Source: Rhodocyclaceae bacterium
GTDB taxonomy: Bacteria > Pseudomonadota > Gammaproteobacteria > Burkholderiales > Ga0077523
NCBI GenBank assembly: GCA_020248405.1
Contig: JADCHQ010000043.1
Location: 1-50,185 of the forward strand
DNA: 50,185 nucleotides
Reading direction: 5' to 3'
A program made the translations under genes and the position numbers. The notes beneath the pieces were generated by a model. The model saw only the letters and a program-made list of their open reading frames with translations, did not search any database and was not told the origin of the DNA. Shown piece by piece: positions 35,340 through 44,194 of the stretch. How positions within the stretch are numbered: the stretch's first letter is position 1; each line of letters begins with the position of its first letter.

Positions 35340-36685
35340 GGCCTGGAACCTTTCGCGATCAGCGCGTCGCGCACTTCCGACACGGCATTGGCGTGCGCCT
35401 CGAAGCCCTCGTAGGCGGCCAGCACCCGCGCGTGGCGCGCCAGCTCCGGATAGCCGACGCTGGTAACGTAACCGATGCCGGTGCGCTTCATGTAGTCGAA
35501 CACGGACAGCGGCGAGAAGGTGCGCGCCCAGCCGCTCGTGGGCAGCACGGCGTTTGGGCCTAGCACGAAGTTGCCCAGGGTGATGGGCGTATGGCGGCCC
35601 AGCAGTATCTCGCCAGCGTGGTGGATCTTCCCGACCCACTGGAAGGGCTCCTCGGCGTGGATCAGCAGGTGCTCGGGGGCGTAGTCGTTGGTGAAGGCGC
35701 AGGCCGCCTCCATGTCCGGCGCCAGAATCACGCCGCCACGCGGCCCGCACAGCACCGTGGACGAGTACTCCACCCGCTGCGCGCCCATGCGCGCCCAGTG
35801 CCCGGGCAGCGCGGCGATGGCCTCCTCGGCCACGCGGCGGCTGGCGGTGACCAGATACGCCGACGAGTCGGGCCCGTGCTCGGCCTCGATCAACAGGTCC
35901 AGGGCCACGAGCGCGCCATCGGCGGTGTCGTCCGCCAGCACGATGGATTCGCTCGGCCCCGCGGGGATGCCGGTGTCGAGCACGCCCGCCAGCAGGCGCT
36001 TGGCCGCCACCACCCACGGGCTGCCCGGGCCCACGATCTTGGCGCAGCGGCGCACGCTGTCCGTGCCGTAGGCCACGGCGGCCACGGCCACGGCCCCGCC
36101 CACCCGATACACCGTGTCCACGCCGGCGATGCGCGCTGCCACCAGCGTGGCGTCATCGAAGTCGCCGCCCGGACCGGGCGGGGTGACGATGCAGATCTCG
36201 GGCACGCCGGCCACCACGGCGGGCACGGTGGTCATCATCACCACCGAGGGAAAGGCCCCCTTGCCGCGCGGCACGTAGCAGGCCACCGAGGGGATGGGCA
36301 GCCAGCGGTCGCCCGCGAAGGCGCCGGGGCGGATCTCCTTCATCCACATGGACTCGGGCTTCTGCTCCTCGTGGAAGCGCCGGATGTTCTCCACCGCGTA
36401 TTCGATGGCCTCGATCACCGCGCGGTCCACGCGGGTGAAGGCGCGGTCGAAATCGGCCTTGGTGGCGGCGATGCCGCCAGGCGGCAGGTCCACGCGGTCG
36501 ATGTCCCGGGCGAAGCGCAGGATGGCGGCGTCGCCCTCGGCGCGCACCGCCTCCACGATGGGCTTCACGCGCTCCAGGAAGGGCGTGAGGTCGGATTCGG
36601 CGCGCGCCAGCAGCGCGGCGCGCGCGGCGGCGTCAAGGCGGTCCAGTTCGTGGAAGGAGATCGGACGGGAGACGGATGCGTTCAC
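35336..36685 (-). CDS. Histidinol-dehydrogenase paralog with altered zinc ligands
   Basis: The 449-residue product is HisD-family throughout (VACYVPRGKGAFPSVVMMT, KIVGPGSPWVVAAKRLL, PAGPSESIVLADD). It keeps the catalytic Glu-His pair (E338, H339 in NDYAPEHLL) and the zinc ligands equivalent to H262 and H419 of E. coli (H270, H431). The other two ligands are changed: Gln259 is E267 and Asp360 is N372 in TLGNFVLGPNAVLPT. This and the context (importer, SDR, thioesterase, no his genes) argue against histidine synthesis. HisD-like dehydrogenases such as HpsN, which oxidises sulfopropanediol, are known in sulfonate degradation. Translation starts at a GTG overlapping the permease stop. Confidence 0.85.
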   Translation of the reverse strand: MNASVSRPISFHELDRLDAAARAALLARAESDLTPFLERVKPIVEAVRAEGDAAILRFARDIDRVDLPPGGIAATKADFDRAFTRVDRAVIEAIEYAVENIRRFHEEQKPESMWMKEIRPGAFAGDRWLPIPSVACYVPRGKGAFPSVVMMTTVPAVVAGVPEICIVTPPGPGGDFDDATLVAARIAGVDTVYRVGGAVAVAAVAYGTDSVRRCAKIVGPGSPWVVAAKRLLAGVLDTGIPAGPSESIVLADDTADGALVALDLLIEAEHGPDSSAYLVTASRRVAEEAIAALPGHWARMGAQRVEYSSTVLCGPRGGVILAPDMEAACAFTNDYAPEHLLIHAEEPFQWVGKIHHAGEILLGRHTPITLGNFVLGPNAVLPTSGWARTFSPLSVFDYMKRTGIGYVTSVGYPELARHARVLAAYEGFEAHANAVSEVRDALIAKGSRP

Positions 36686-37488
36686 GATTGCTTACTCTTG
36701 AGGAAGATCTCCAGCCCGACCATGCGGTCGAGCAGCGCGATGGCGAGGCCAGCCACCAGGATGTACACCACCGACACGGCCGCGAGGTCGGGGGTGATGA
36801 CGTTGCGGATGGAGTTGTAGATGGACACCGGCAGCGTCACGGTGTTGGCGTCGGTGAGCAGCAGACTCACCAGGAACTCGTTGAAGGCCAGAACGAACAT
36901 GAGCAGCGCCCCGGTGATGATACCCGGCGTCACGGCCGGCAGGGTGATGGTGAAGAAGGCGTGGGTGGGCGCCGCGCCGCAGGTGGCCGCGGCATTCTCC
37001 AGGTCGGGGTCGAGCGCATTCACCGACGCCTGCACGGCCCAGATCATGAAGGGCAGGTTGATGATGCAGCAGGCCAGCCCCACGGGCCACACCTGGCCGA
37101 GGATGCCCAGTTCGCCGAACAGCATCATCAGCCCCATGCCCGAGCCGATGAGCGGCACGGTGAAGGGCAGCAGCAGGTAGAGCTGCAGCGTACGCGGAAA
37201 GCGCGGCCGGCGCCGCGCCAGCGCCAGGGCTGCCAGGGTGCCGGCGGGGATGCTCGCGGCCGTGCACACCAGCGACGCCTGCAGCGAGCGCCAGAAGGCG
37301 TCGCGCAGCGTCTCCGAGGCGAACACCTTTTCATACCACTTGAACGAAAAGCCATCCGGCGGGAAGGTGATGATGTTGCCCGCCGTGAAGGACGCACCCA
37401 GGATGATGAGCGTGGGCGCCGCCAGCGCCACGAGGTTGACGGCCACCACCGACCACAGCACCACGTCGCGCGCGCGGCGGCCGTTCAT
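36682..37488 (-). CDS. ABC transporter permease, PotC-type
   Basis: The 268-residue protein has six predicted helices and the MetI-like permease loop DLENAAATCGAAPTHAFFTI (EAA motif) that contacts the ATPase. It forms the channel with the preceding PotB-type permease. It lies 40 bases after that gene and its stop overlaps the HisD-like gene (GTGA). The family imports polyamines, but also phosphonates, thiamine, sulfonates and opines; the solute here is open. Confidence 0.92.
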   Translation of the reverse strand: MNGRRARDVVLWSVVAVNLVALAAPTLIILGASFTAGNIITFPPDGFSFKWYEKVFASETLRDAFWRSLQASLVCTAASIPAGTLAALALARRRPRFPRTLQLYLLLPFTVPLIGSGMGLMMLFGELGILGQVWPVGLACCIINLPFMIWAVQASVNALDPDLENAAATCGAAPTHAFFTITLPAVTPGIITGALLMFVLAFNEFLVSLLLTDANTVTLPVSIYNSIRNVITPDLAAVSVVYILVAGLAIALLDRMVGLEIFLKSKQS

Positions 37489-37528
37489 GCCCCCTCCCCC
37501 GTTCGCGCGCGCCCGCGGGCGGGCGGCT

Positions 37529-38446
37529 TCATCGCTTTGCCTCGCCGCGGAAGCCCAGGGTGCCCGCCCCCAGCCACGTGAGCAGCACCCCCGCCAGCAG
37601 CGTGGCCGCCGCCACCAGCGCGATGGCCACCGCCGAGCCCATGCCGCTGTCGGAGGTGCGGAAGAAGGCGTCGTAGACCATGTTGGCCACGAAGTCGTTG
37701 GTGCCCCCGCCCAGGATCACGGGCATGGCGTAGTCGGTGAGCGCGAGCGTGAACACCACCATGGCGGCAGCCACCAGGCCGGGCCTGGCCAGCGGCAGCG
37801 TCACCTCCAGGAAGGTACGCCACCAGGGCGCGCCCAGCGTTTCGGAGGCGAGCTCCACCTCCTCGTCGATGGCGGTCACCGCCGGGGCGATCAGCAGCAC
37901 GGCGAAGGGCAGCATGTACTGCACCAGTCCGAACAGCACCGAGCCATAGGTGTAGATCATCTTGAAGGGCCCCATGCCGAGGGCGCCCAGTAACTGGTTC
38001 ACCAGCCCTTCCTTGCCCAGCACGATCAGCCAGCCGTAGGCGCGCACCACCTGGCCGATGAAGAAGGGCAGGAACAGGCTCACCAGCAGCAGCTTGCGCA
38101 GCCACGCCGAGCCGGTGCGCACCATCACCCACGCATAGGGAAAGGCGAGCGCCAGCGTGACGGCGGTGACCACGGCGGCGCCAAGCACGCTGCGGCCCAG
38201 CACGATCCAGGCGGTGTCGTTCTCCAGCAGGTCGCGGTAGTTGGCGAGCGTCCAGTGCTCGCTCAGCTCGAAGGTCTCGGTGTCGAGCAGGCGCAGGCTG
38301 GCATCGGCCATCCAGGCCAGGCCGAGCACCAGCACGCCCACCAGCAACAGGGCGGGCAGCAGGAAGGCGGCGGCTTCGAAGCGGCGCGCTGCGCGCGGCC
38401 AGAGGGTGGCGCGCAGGGATTCGAGGAAATCGAGGACGCGGATCAC
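37529..38446 (-). CDS. ABC transporter permease, PotB-type
   Basis: The 305-residue protein has six predicted helices and a coupling loop VELASETLGAPWWRTFLEVT. Its start is a GTG at 38446, because an in-frame stop lies 15 bases upstream and there is no ATG nearby. It pairs with the PotC-type permease. The upstream gap of 128 bases to the binding-protein gene is long for this operon and may hold an mRNA processing or attenuation site that sets a lower permease level. Confidence 0.9.
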   Translation of the reverse strand: MIRVLDFLESLRATLWPRAARRFEAAAFLLPALLLVGVLVLGLAWMADASLRLLDTETFELSEHWTLANYRDLLENDTAWIVLGRSVLGAAVVTAVTLALAFPYAWVMVRTGSAWLRKLLLVSLFLPFFIGQVVRAYGWLIVLGKEGLVNQLLGALGMGPFKMIYTYGSVLFGLVQYMLPFAVLLIAPAVTAIDEEVELASETLGAPWWRTFLEVTLPLARPGLVAAAMVVFTLALTDYAMPVILGGGTNDFVANMVYDAFFRTSDSGMGSAVAIALVAAATLLAGVLLTWLGAGTLGFRGEAKR

Positions 38447-38574
38447 GTGCCGTGCATCATTTCAGGGTCAAGCACTCCGGGCAGGATATTCGACCCATGC
38501 AATCGCGCGGTGTCTCAACCCGGAGAGGGCCCAGCGTCTGCTTCGCGAGACGCGGGCCAGTCGGATGTAGACGC

Positions 38575-39672
38575 TCAGCTCTGCATGATCTTCTTGAACT
38601 TCCCGAACCACTCTTTTTCGTTTTCCACCTGGATCTTGTTGGGGACGCGCAGCAGCTTGGCGAAGTCTTCGGGTTTGGTGGGATAAGCGGGGTCGCCCAC
38701 CATGTCCGCCGGCGGCTTGATGTTGGGGTTCACGCCTGGCAGGCCGAGGCCGTCGCACCAGCCCTGCTGCGCTTCAGCGGTGAGCGCGTAGTTCACGTAC
38801 TGCTTGGCCCAGTACACCTCGTTGGCAGGCAGGCCCTTGGGAATCCACAGCGCATCGGTATCCACCTTCGCGCCTTCCTGGGGGATGGTCCAGGCCACCT
38901 TCACGCCGTTCTTCTTGGCGCCGCGGGCGTTGGTGACGATGGTGCAGGCCAGGTCGATCTCGCCCTTCTGGAACCAGTTGGTGAAGTCCGGATCCTCGCC
39001 CAGCAGCGGCTTCTGGGCCTTGAGCTTGGCGATGAAGTCCCAGCAAGCCTTCATGTTCTTGGGGATGTCCTCAACCTTGCCGCCGCCGGCCACCTGGGCC
39101 GCCGGGTGGAAGCCGATGCCGTCGTTGTAGAGGGCGATGCGGCCCTTGAACTTCGGGTCGAGCAGCACGCTCCAGCTCTTGGGCGCGCCGCCGGGGAAGG
39201 CTTCGGTGCGGTAGGCCAACACATAGACGTAGCTGTACACGTTCACCAGCGGCCAGCCGTCGAAGCCCAGCGGCTTGGCCACGGGCAGCAGCCCCTTGAG
39301 GTTGGTCAGATCGCCCAGGTCCTCGCCCATGTTCTTCAGGGCCGACTTGGTGGCGTTGGTGGTGGTGTCCCAGTTCACGGCCACCGGCGGTCGGCGCTTC
39401 TGCTTCACCGCCGCCCACAGCTTGGGCTGCAGTTCGTTGTCCTCGGTTTCGTCGTACTTGATGGCGATGCCGGTGGCCTTGGTGAAGCCCTTGGACACGC
39501 CGCCGTCGATGGCGTCCTTCCACTCGCCGCCCCAGACGCGGACGATCAGTTCCTTGGGCTTGGCGGGCTCGGCGGCCAGGCCCGCGCGCGAAAACGGCAG
39601 CAGCACGGCGGCAGCACCGGCGGCCTGCAACAGGGCGCGGCGACGGGATTCGAAGGTGTCATCGTGTTTCAT
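38575..39672 (-). CDS. Periplasmic binding protein of the Pot-type importer, Tat-exported
   Basis: The 365-residue protein has a Tat signal with twin arginines in SRRRALLQAAGAAAVLLPFS (9-28), so it is exported folded. The mature part is a type II periplasmic binding fold of the PotD/PotF group: ELIVRVWGGEWKDAIDGGVS, NWDTTTNATKSALKNMGED and LLDPKFKGRIALYNDG. It captures the solute for the two permeases. The acidic polyamine pocket of PotD was not clearly identified, so a different solute is likely; the neighbouring dehydrogenases suggest an alcohol-bearing compound. Confidence 0.9.
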   Translation of the reverse strand: MKHDDTFESRRRALLQAAGAAAVLLPFSRAGLAAEPAKPKELIVRVWGGEWKDAIDGGVSKGFTKATGIAIKYDETEDNELQPKLWAAVKQKRRPPVAVNWDTTTNATKSALKNMGEDLGDLTNLKGLLPVAKPLGFDGWPLVNVYSYVYVLAYRTEAFPGGAPKSWSVLLDPKFKGRIALYNDGIGFHPAAQVAGGGKVEDIPKNMKACWDFIAKLKAQKPLLGEDPDFTNWFQKGEIDLACTIVTNARGAKKNGVKVAWTIPQEGAKVDTDALWIPKGLPANEVYWAKQYVNYALTAEAQQGWCDGLGLPGVNPNIKPPADMVGDPAYPTKPEDFAKLLRVPNKIQVENEKEWFGKFKKIMQS

Positions 39673-39733
39673 GGTTTGAGGCTCCCTCTTTGGATGATGG
39701 TCGGTAACTTCAGTGTGGAAAGACCGCGCGGTC

Positions 39734-40858
39734 TCAGCGCGGAAACGGTATCAGGTCGCGGGCCCGCCAGCCAATGCGCACCACCGCGCCCGGCCTGAGC
39801 CCCAGGTGCGCCTCGGGGCTGCGGTCGATGACGCGCAGCACGGCATTGCCCAGATCAGCCACGCCGACCTCGTAAAGCGTGCGGTCGCCTTCAAAGGCCA
39901 CTTGGCGCACGACGCCGGCCAGTTGCACGTCGAGCGGCGCCTCATCGGCCGCGGTGCCCGCGGGGGCGATGCGCACATGCTCGGCCCGCAGCGCGCAATC
40001 CAGCACCGTGCCCGCCGCGGGCAACGGCGCCGGGCCGGCCCCACAGCCGCATTCACGCCCCGCAAGCCGCACACGGCCGCCTTCGAGGGCCACCGCTTCA
40101 AGAAAATTGGTGACGCCGATGAAGCCCGCCACGAAGACGTTGGCCGGCGCCCGGTAAGCGGCATCCGGCGAGGCGAGCTGCTGCACGCGCCCGCGATCCA
40201 TCACCAGCACTTCATCGGACATCACCAGCGCCTCGCGCTGGTCGTGGGTGACGTTGATGGTGGTCACGCCCAGTTCCTGCTGAATGCGGCGGAATTCGAG
40301 CTGCATCTCCTCGCGCAGCTTGCGGTCCAGCGCCGCGAGCGGCTCGTCCAGCAGCACCAGGTCTGGCTGGTACACCAGCGCCCGGGCGATGGCCACGCGC
40401 TGCTGCTGCCCGCCGGAGAGCTCGTGAATGCGGCGCGCGCCCAGGCCGCCGAGCTGCACCACCTTGAGCATCGCCTCCACGCGGCCGGGAATCTCGCCGG
40501 CGGCGAAGCCGCGCATGCGCAGCGGATAGGCCACGTTCTGGGCCGCCGTGAGGTGCGGGAACAGCGCCAGGCGCTGGAACACCATGCCGATGGAGCGCCG
40601 GTGGGGCGGCACCGCGGACACCGGCCTGCCGTGGATGAAAAGCTCCCCTTCGCCGGGTTCGATGAAGCCGGCGATCATGCGCAGCAGCGTTGTCTTGCCC
40701 GACCCGCTGGGCCCCAGGATGGTAAGAAAGCGGCCCTTCGCCACGGTGAAGGACACTTGGTCCACGGCAGGCACACCGCCGAAGGACTTGCCAACGCCGC
40801 GCACCTCCACCATGGCGGCGGCAGCGTCCACGGGCAGCGGCGCGTCGGCGGCTTTCAT
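39734..40858 (-). CDS. ABC transporter ATPase, PotA-type
   Basis: The 374-residue protein has Walker A GPSGSGKTTLL, signature LSGGQQQRVAIA and Walker B LVLLDEPLAALD, followed by a C-terminal TOBE-type domain (about 285-374). This is the usual architecture of PotA/FbpC ATPases, in which the extra domain regulates transport. It starts two bases before the SDR gene stop on the same strand and precedes the binding-protein gene by 61 bases, so the operon order is SDR, ATPase, binding protein, permeases, HisD paralog, thioesterase. Confidence 0.92.
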   Translation of the reverse strand: MKAADAPLPVDAAAAMVEVRGVGKSFGGVPAVDQVSFTVAKGRFLTILGPSGSGKTTLLRMIAGFIEPGEGELFIHGRPVSAVPPHRRSIGMVFQRLALFPHLTAAQNVAYPLRMRGFAAGEIPGRVEAMLKVVQLGGLGARRIHELSGGQQQRVAIARALVYQPDLVLLDEPLAALDRKLREEMQLEFRRIQQELGVTTINVTHDQREALVMSDEVLVMDRGRVQQLASPDAAYRAPANVFVAGFIGVTNFLEAVALEGGRVRLAGRECGCGAGPAPLPAAGTVLDCALRAEHVRIAPAGTAADEAPLDVQLAGVVRQVAFEGDRTLYEVGVADLGNAVLRVIDRSPEAHLGLRPGAVVRIGWRARDLIPFPR

Positions 40859-40860
40859 GC

Positions 40861-41634
40861 TCAGATGGACGCCATAAAGCCGCCGTCGATGAACAGGCAT
40901 TGCCCGGTCACATAGGCGGCTGCCGGTGAGCACAGGAAAACGGTGGCGCCCACCAGATCGTCGAGTTGCCCGAAGCGGCCGGCGGGAATCTTCGCCAGCA
41001 TGGCCTGCTGCCACGCGGCGTCGCGATAAAACACCTCGGTGAGGTCGGTCCGGAAATAGCCCGGTGCGATGCCATTCACGCGGATCCCGAGGGGCGCCCA
41101 CTCCACCGCCAGCGCGCGGGTCATGCCCAGTAGGCCGCTCTTGGAGCTGCCGTAGGGCACGGCCGTGGGTATGCCCACCTCGGAGGTGAGGGAGCACACG
41201 TTCACCACGGCGCCGCCACCGCCTGCATCGCGCATGATCCGCGCCGCCGCCTGGGCACAGAAGAAGGCGCCCTTGAGGTTGGTGTCGAGGATGCGGTCCC
41301 ACAGCCCCTCGTCCACGTCCAGGGAGGGGCAGACCTGCTCCATGCCAGCGTTGTTCACCAGGACATCCAGGCCGCCCAGCGCCTCGGCCGCCGCGCGCAC
41401 CGCGCGCCCGCAGGAAGCCGCGTCGGACACGTCCAGCAGCACGGTTGCCGCGGTGCCGCCAGCCTCGCGGATGCCTTCGGCCACCGCCTTCAGTTCATCG
41501 CCCGAACGCGCACCCAGCGCCACGCGGGCCCCAGCCGCCCCCAGGCCCTCGGCCAGCGTGCGGCCGATGCCGCGGCTCGCGCCTGTGATGAGGGCACGGC
41601 GGCCTTCGAGGGAGAACTGGCTGAGGGCGGTCAA
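40861..41634 (-). CDS. Short-chain dehydrogenase/reductase
   Basis: The product shows all classical SDR motifs: the cofactor loop TGASRGIGR, the NNAG motif (VNNAGMEQV), Ser in VCSLTSEVG and the catalytic Y-x-x-x-K in PYGSSKSG. It should oxidise or reduce a hydroxyl/keto group with NAD(P). The start is uncertain: there is no ATG or GTG in frame. The TTG at 41634 puts the Rossmann strand at the usual distance, while another TTG at 41694 would add 20 residues. It is the first gene of the Pot-type importer operon, so it probably acts on the imported solute or an early product, as HpsO/HpsP-type SDRs do beside HpsN. Confidence 0.88.
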   Translation of the reverse strand: MTALSQFSLEGRRALITGASRGIGRTLAEGLGAAGARVALGARSGDELKAVAEGIREAGGTAATVLLDVSDAASCGRAVRAAAEALGGLDVLVNNAGMEQVCPSLDVDEGLWDRILDTNLKGAFFCAQAAARIMRDAGGGGAVVNVCSLTSEVGIPTAVPYGSSKSGLLGMTRALAVEWAPLGIRVNGIAPGYFRTDLTEVFYRDAAWQQAMLAKIPAGRFGQLDDLVGATVFLCSPAAAYVTGQCLFIDGGFMASI

Positions 41635-41791
41635 GGCGGGTGTGACGAACGTGGAAACCAGCGCGAGTTTACCGGGCGGCCCCGCGCCGCCCAAGTTTCC
41701 TGCACCCCGTGGGCGGGCGGGGCGAGCACATCCTGGCGCCGGGATGCTCAGGTAACATCTTCGCCATTCTCATTCCTTGCCCGAGACCGTC

Positions 41792-42214
41792 ATGGCCGAA
41801 CCCCGCATGCCCGAACCCACCATGGACCCCGCCGAGCTTTATCGCGAGGAAGTCATCACCGACCGGCGCGTGGGCACCATCCGCGTGCTCACGCCCGTGA
41901 AACCCGACGGCAGCGCCGACGCCGCGCGCCAGGTGGTCTACGTGGGCGAGGCCCAGATGTACACCAACATGGGCACCCTGCCGCTGTCTTTCGAGATCGA
42001 TGCCGCAAACCTGTCCGAGGCGGTGGCCAACTACGCGCCGGCCGCCAAGGAAGCCGTAGAACGCATGGTGCACGAGCTGGAGGAATACCGCCGCCAAGCC
42101 GCCTCCTCAATCGTGATTCCCCGCGGCGGCGCCCCCGGCATGGGCGGCCCCGGCGGTCTGGGCGGCCTTGGCCCGGGCGGCATGCCGGGCGGCGGGAAGA
42201 TTCAGATGCCGTGA
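41792..42214 (+). CDS. Small conserved cytoplasmic protein with Gly-rich tail
   Basis: The 140-residue product begins MAEPRMPEPTMDPAELYREE and has a compact N-terminal domain (TDRRVGTIRVLTPVKPDG, RQVVYVGEAQMYTNMGTLPL, SFEIDAANLSEAVANYAP). A helical segment ends SSIVIPRGGAPG, and a tail of Gly, Pro and Met closes it. Similar proteins are common in betaproteobacteria and carry no assigned function, to my knowledge. A TTG at 41777 would add five residues; the ATG at 41792 is preferred. It is divergent from the SDR gene and appears monocistronic. Confidence 0.8.
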   Translation: MAEPRMPEPTMDPAELYREEVITDRRVGTIRVLTPVKPDGSADAARQVVYVGEAQMYTNMGTLPLSFEIDAANLSEAVANYAPAAKEAVERMVHELEEYRRQAASSIVIPRGGAPGMGGPGGLGGLGPGGMPGGGKIQMP

Positions 42215-42329
42215 GCCTGTGGCCGGCCTCGATGCCCGCCCGGCGCGCCGGCGCACGTTGAGCGCGCGGCAGGCGGCGAACCGCCGGCCATCCCCCCCTT
42301 GCGCCGTGCCTCCATGGTGCCTAAGGGCG

Positions 42330-42494
42330 ATGAAGCGCTGGCCTCGAGATGAAGACTGGCGACAACAGGGCTTGATCGTGCTGGACCGGATCGGGAAGCT
42401 CGATCGAGCCCGCCTCATCATGCCGCTGGGTGCGCTGCACCCTCCAGCCCTGGCGGCCACCCTGCAGACATTGCAGGCCATGTCCGTGCCCTGA
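42330..42494 (+). pseudogene. MazF/PemK-type toxin C-terminal remnant
   Basis: This 54-codon frame reads DWRQQGLIVLDRIGKLDRAR followed by LIMPLGALHPPALAATLQTL and QAM. It matches the last third of MazF/PemK-family endoribonucleases, where D-Q-I-R-T-V-D-R-x-R-L, a short Gly turn and the final helix occur in that order. The first two thirds of the toxin and any antitoxin gene are missing. The wider gap 42215-42585 holds nothing else. It is best read as a decayed toxin gene; a chance similarity over 40 residues cannot be fully excluded. Confidence 0.5.
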
Positions 42495-42585
42495 AGGTTC
42501 GCTTCCACCCCGCAGCCGGCACGTCACACCCCTGGCAACGCGGAAAGACGCGCCCAGCTGCACGCCGGGCGCTGGCTGCTCCTGG

Positions 42586-43986
42586 CTACGGCACCCGCAC
42601 CAGCGGCGGCGTGGTCCACCTGCCATCCAGGGCCTCCTCCTTGGGCCAGTACAGCCGCATGGCCATGAAGAAGGGCCCCTTGGGCGCGGGCAGCCAGTTG
42701 GCTTCCTTCTCCTTGCCGGGAGAGGTGTTCTGGATGAACAGCGTGATGCCGCCGTCCGCGTCGCGCTGGAACTGGGGCAGCATGGGGGAATTGAGCAGGT
42801 AGCGATTCAACGGGTTCGCCGACAGCAGGCTCGCGGGCAGCTCGTACAGCGTCAGGGACCAGAAGGCGTTGACGGGCGGCAACTGGCCGGGGGGCAGCCG
42901 CAGGCGGTAGCGGTGCGCGCCGTCGAGCGCTTTGCCGGCCGAATCCACGGTGTAGATGGGGTACAGGGCTTCCTGCCGCGAGTTGCCGTAGATGCCAAAC
43001 ACGGCGCCACCCATGCGGTACAGGTAGTTGTTGTTCAGCCGTTCGCGGGTGCCGAACATGTCGCCGGAGGTCACTTCGCCCGCGGCGATGCGCTTCTCCA
43101 GGCCCGCGTGCTCTTCCAGCGCGTCGGCCATGCCGGCCTTGAAGGCCGCCAGCACCTCGGGCGACAGCGCGCTCTCGTCGAAGCTGCGCCCCGCGCCAAT
43201 GCCGATGCTGGCGAAGCGTCGCATCAACGCCCGCTCGGACGGGTGAGTCGGGGCGAACTGCAACACGAAGTTCAGGACGTTGAAGAACGCCAGCGATGTT
43301 CTCTGCCCCTCGGGCGTGAGCGGCTTGACGAATTTGATGGCCGGCGCCGGTCTGGGCGCCGGCAGGCCCAGGAAGGCCGACAGCGGCTGCACCTTGTAGG
43401 CGGCCTGCACCCGCTTCACGTTCTCCATGTCGGCCGGGTTGAAGAGCTGCGTGCGGTACACGGCCAGCGCCAGATCAGTTTCGCAACGAATCACCTTCTT
43501 CACGCCCCGGGGCAGCATGCCGTTCCAGCGCGGCCCGGCGATGAGATAGCTGCCCCCGCCGTTGCCGGTGGTGCGGCTGCCGATGTAGTCGAAGTTGAAG
43601 GTGTAGGCGTCGATGAGCTGGATGCTGAAGTAGCGCTTCTGGTCGATCAGCGGCACGGTGAGCACGATGGGCTCGGTGCGCAGGTCCATGCCAAGGACGG
43701 AGTAGGGCGTATCCGCGTTGGGCGTCTGCACCGCCTTGTCCTCCGGCGTGAACACGCGCGAGAAGCTGTGCAGCCGGTTCCAGGGCGCCCTGTACTCGGG
43801 GCTGGTGGTGTCGACGAAATAGGCGTACTGGATGCGATAGCTGTCCACCATGGGATAGCCGTAGATGTAGGCCTCCTTGGCGATGGCGCGGACTTGCTCG
43901 GGACTGCCCTCCTCCTGGGCGCGCACGGCCTCGGGCAGGAGCGCCGCGAGCATCGCGGCCGCGAGGGCAAAGGATTTCAGGTTCAT
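42586..43986 (-). CDS. DUF1254/DUF1214 secreted protein
   Basis: The 466-residue product has a signal peptide (MNLKSFALAAAMLAALLPEAVRA before QEE), a DUF1254 domain (YIYGYPMVDSYRIQYAYF, TPNADTPYSVLGMDLRTEP) and a DUF1214 domain (FWSLTLYELPASLLSANPLN, ANWLPAPKGPFFMAMRLYWP). The two domains together are common in environmental proteobacteria, usually in the periplasm, and have no settled function. ATG 43986 is used because the signal peptide begins there; an in-frame ATG at 44016 would add ten residues. It is followed by no gene on the same strand and appears monocistronic. Confidence 0.87.
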   Translation of the reverse strand: MNLKSFALAAAMLAALLPEAVRAQEEGSPEQVRAIAKEAYIYGYPMVDSYRIQYAYFVDTTSPEYRAPWNRLHSFSRVFTPEDKAVQTPNADTPYSVLGMDLRTEPIVLTVPLIDQKRYFSIQLIDAYTFNFDYIGSRTTGNGGGSYLIAGPRWNGMLPRGVKKVIRCETDLALAVYRTQLFNPADMENVKRVQAAYKVQPLSAFLGLPAPRPAPAIKFVKPLTPEGQRTSLAFFNVLNFVLQFAPTHPSERALMRRFASIGIGAGRSFDESALSPEVLAAFKAGMADALEEHAGLEKRIAAGEVTSGDMFGTRERLNNNYLYRMGGAVFGIYGNSRQEALYPIYTVDSAGKALDGAHRYRLRLPPGQLPPVNAFWSLTLYELPASLLSANPLNRYLLNSPMLPQFQRDADGGITLFIQNTSPGKEKEANWLPAPKGPFFMAMRLYWPKEEALDGRWTTPPLVRVP

Positions 43987-44194
43987 TGTGGTTGCCACGC
44001 TTCTGAGGGTGTCCATGATGCGATCCCGGCCGCATGCGCCGATTCGGGAGCATAGGAAGTTCGCATGCCCCCGGCAAGCGTGAGCATGCGGCGCATGAGG
44101 GCGCGCGTGCGAGGCACGCAAATGTGCTGCTGGATGCGCTGACCGCTCTACCGCCGTTGCTGTCCGAAACCGGAACTGATCGGCCCCCGAAGCC

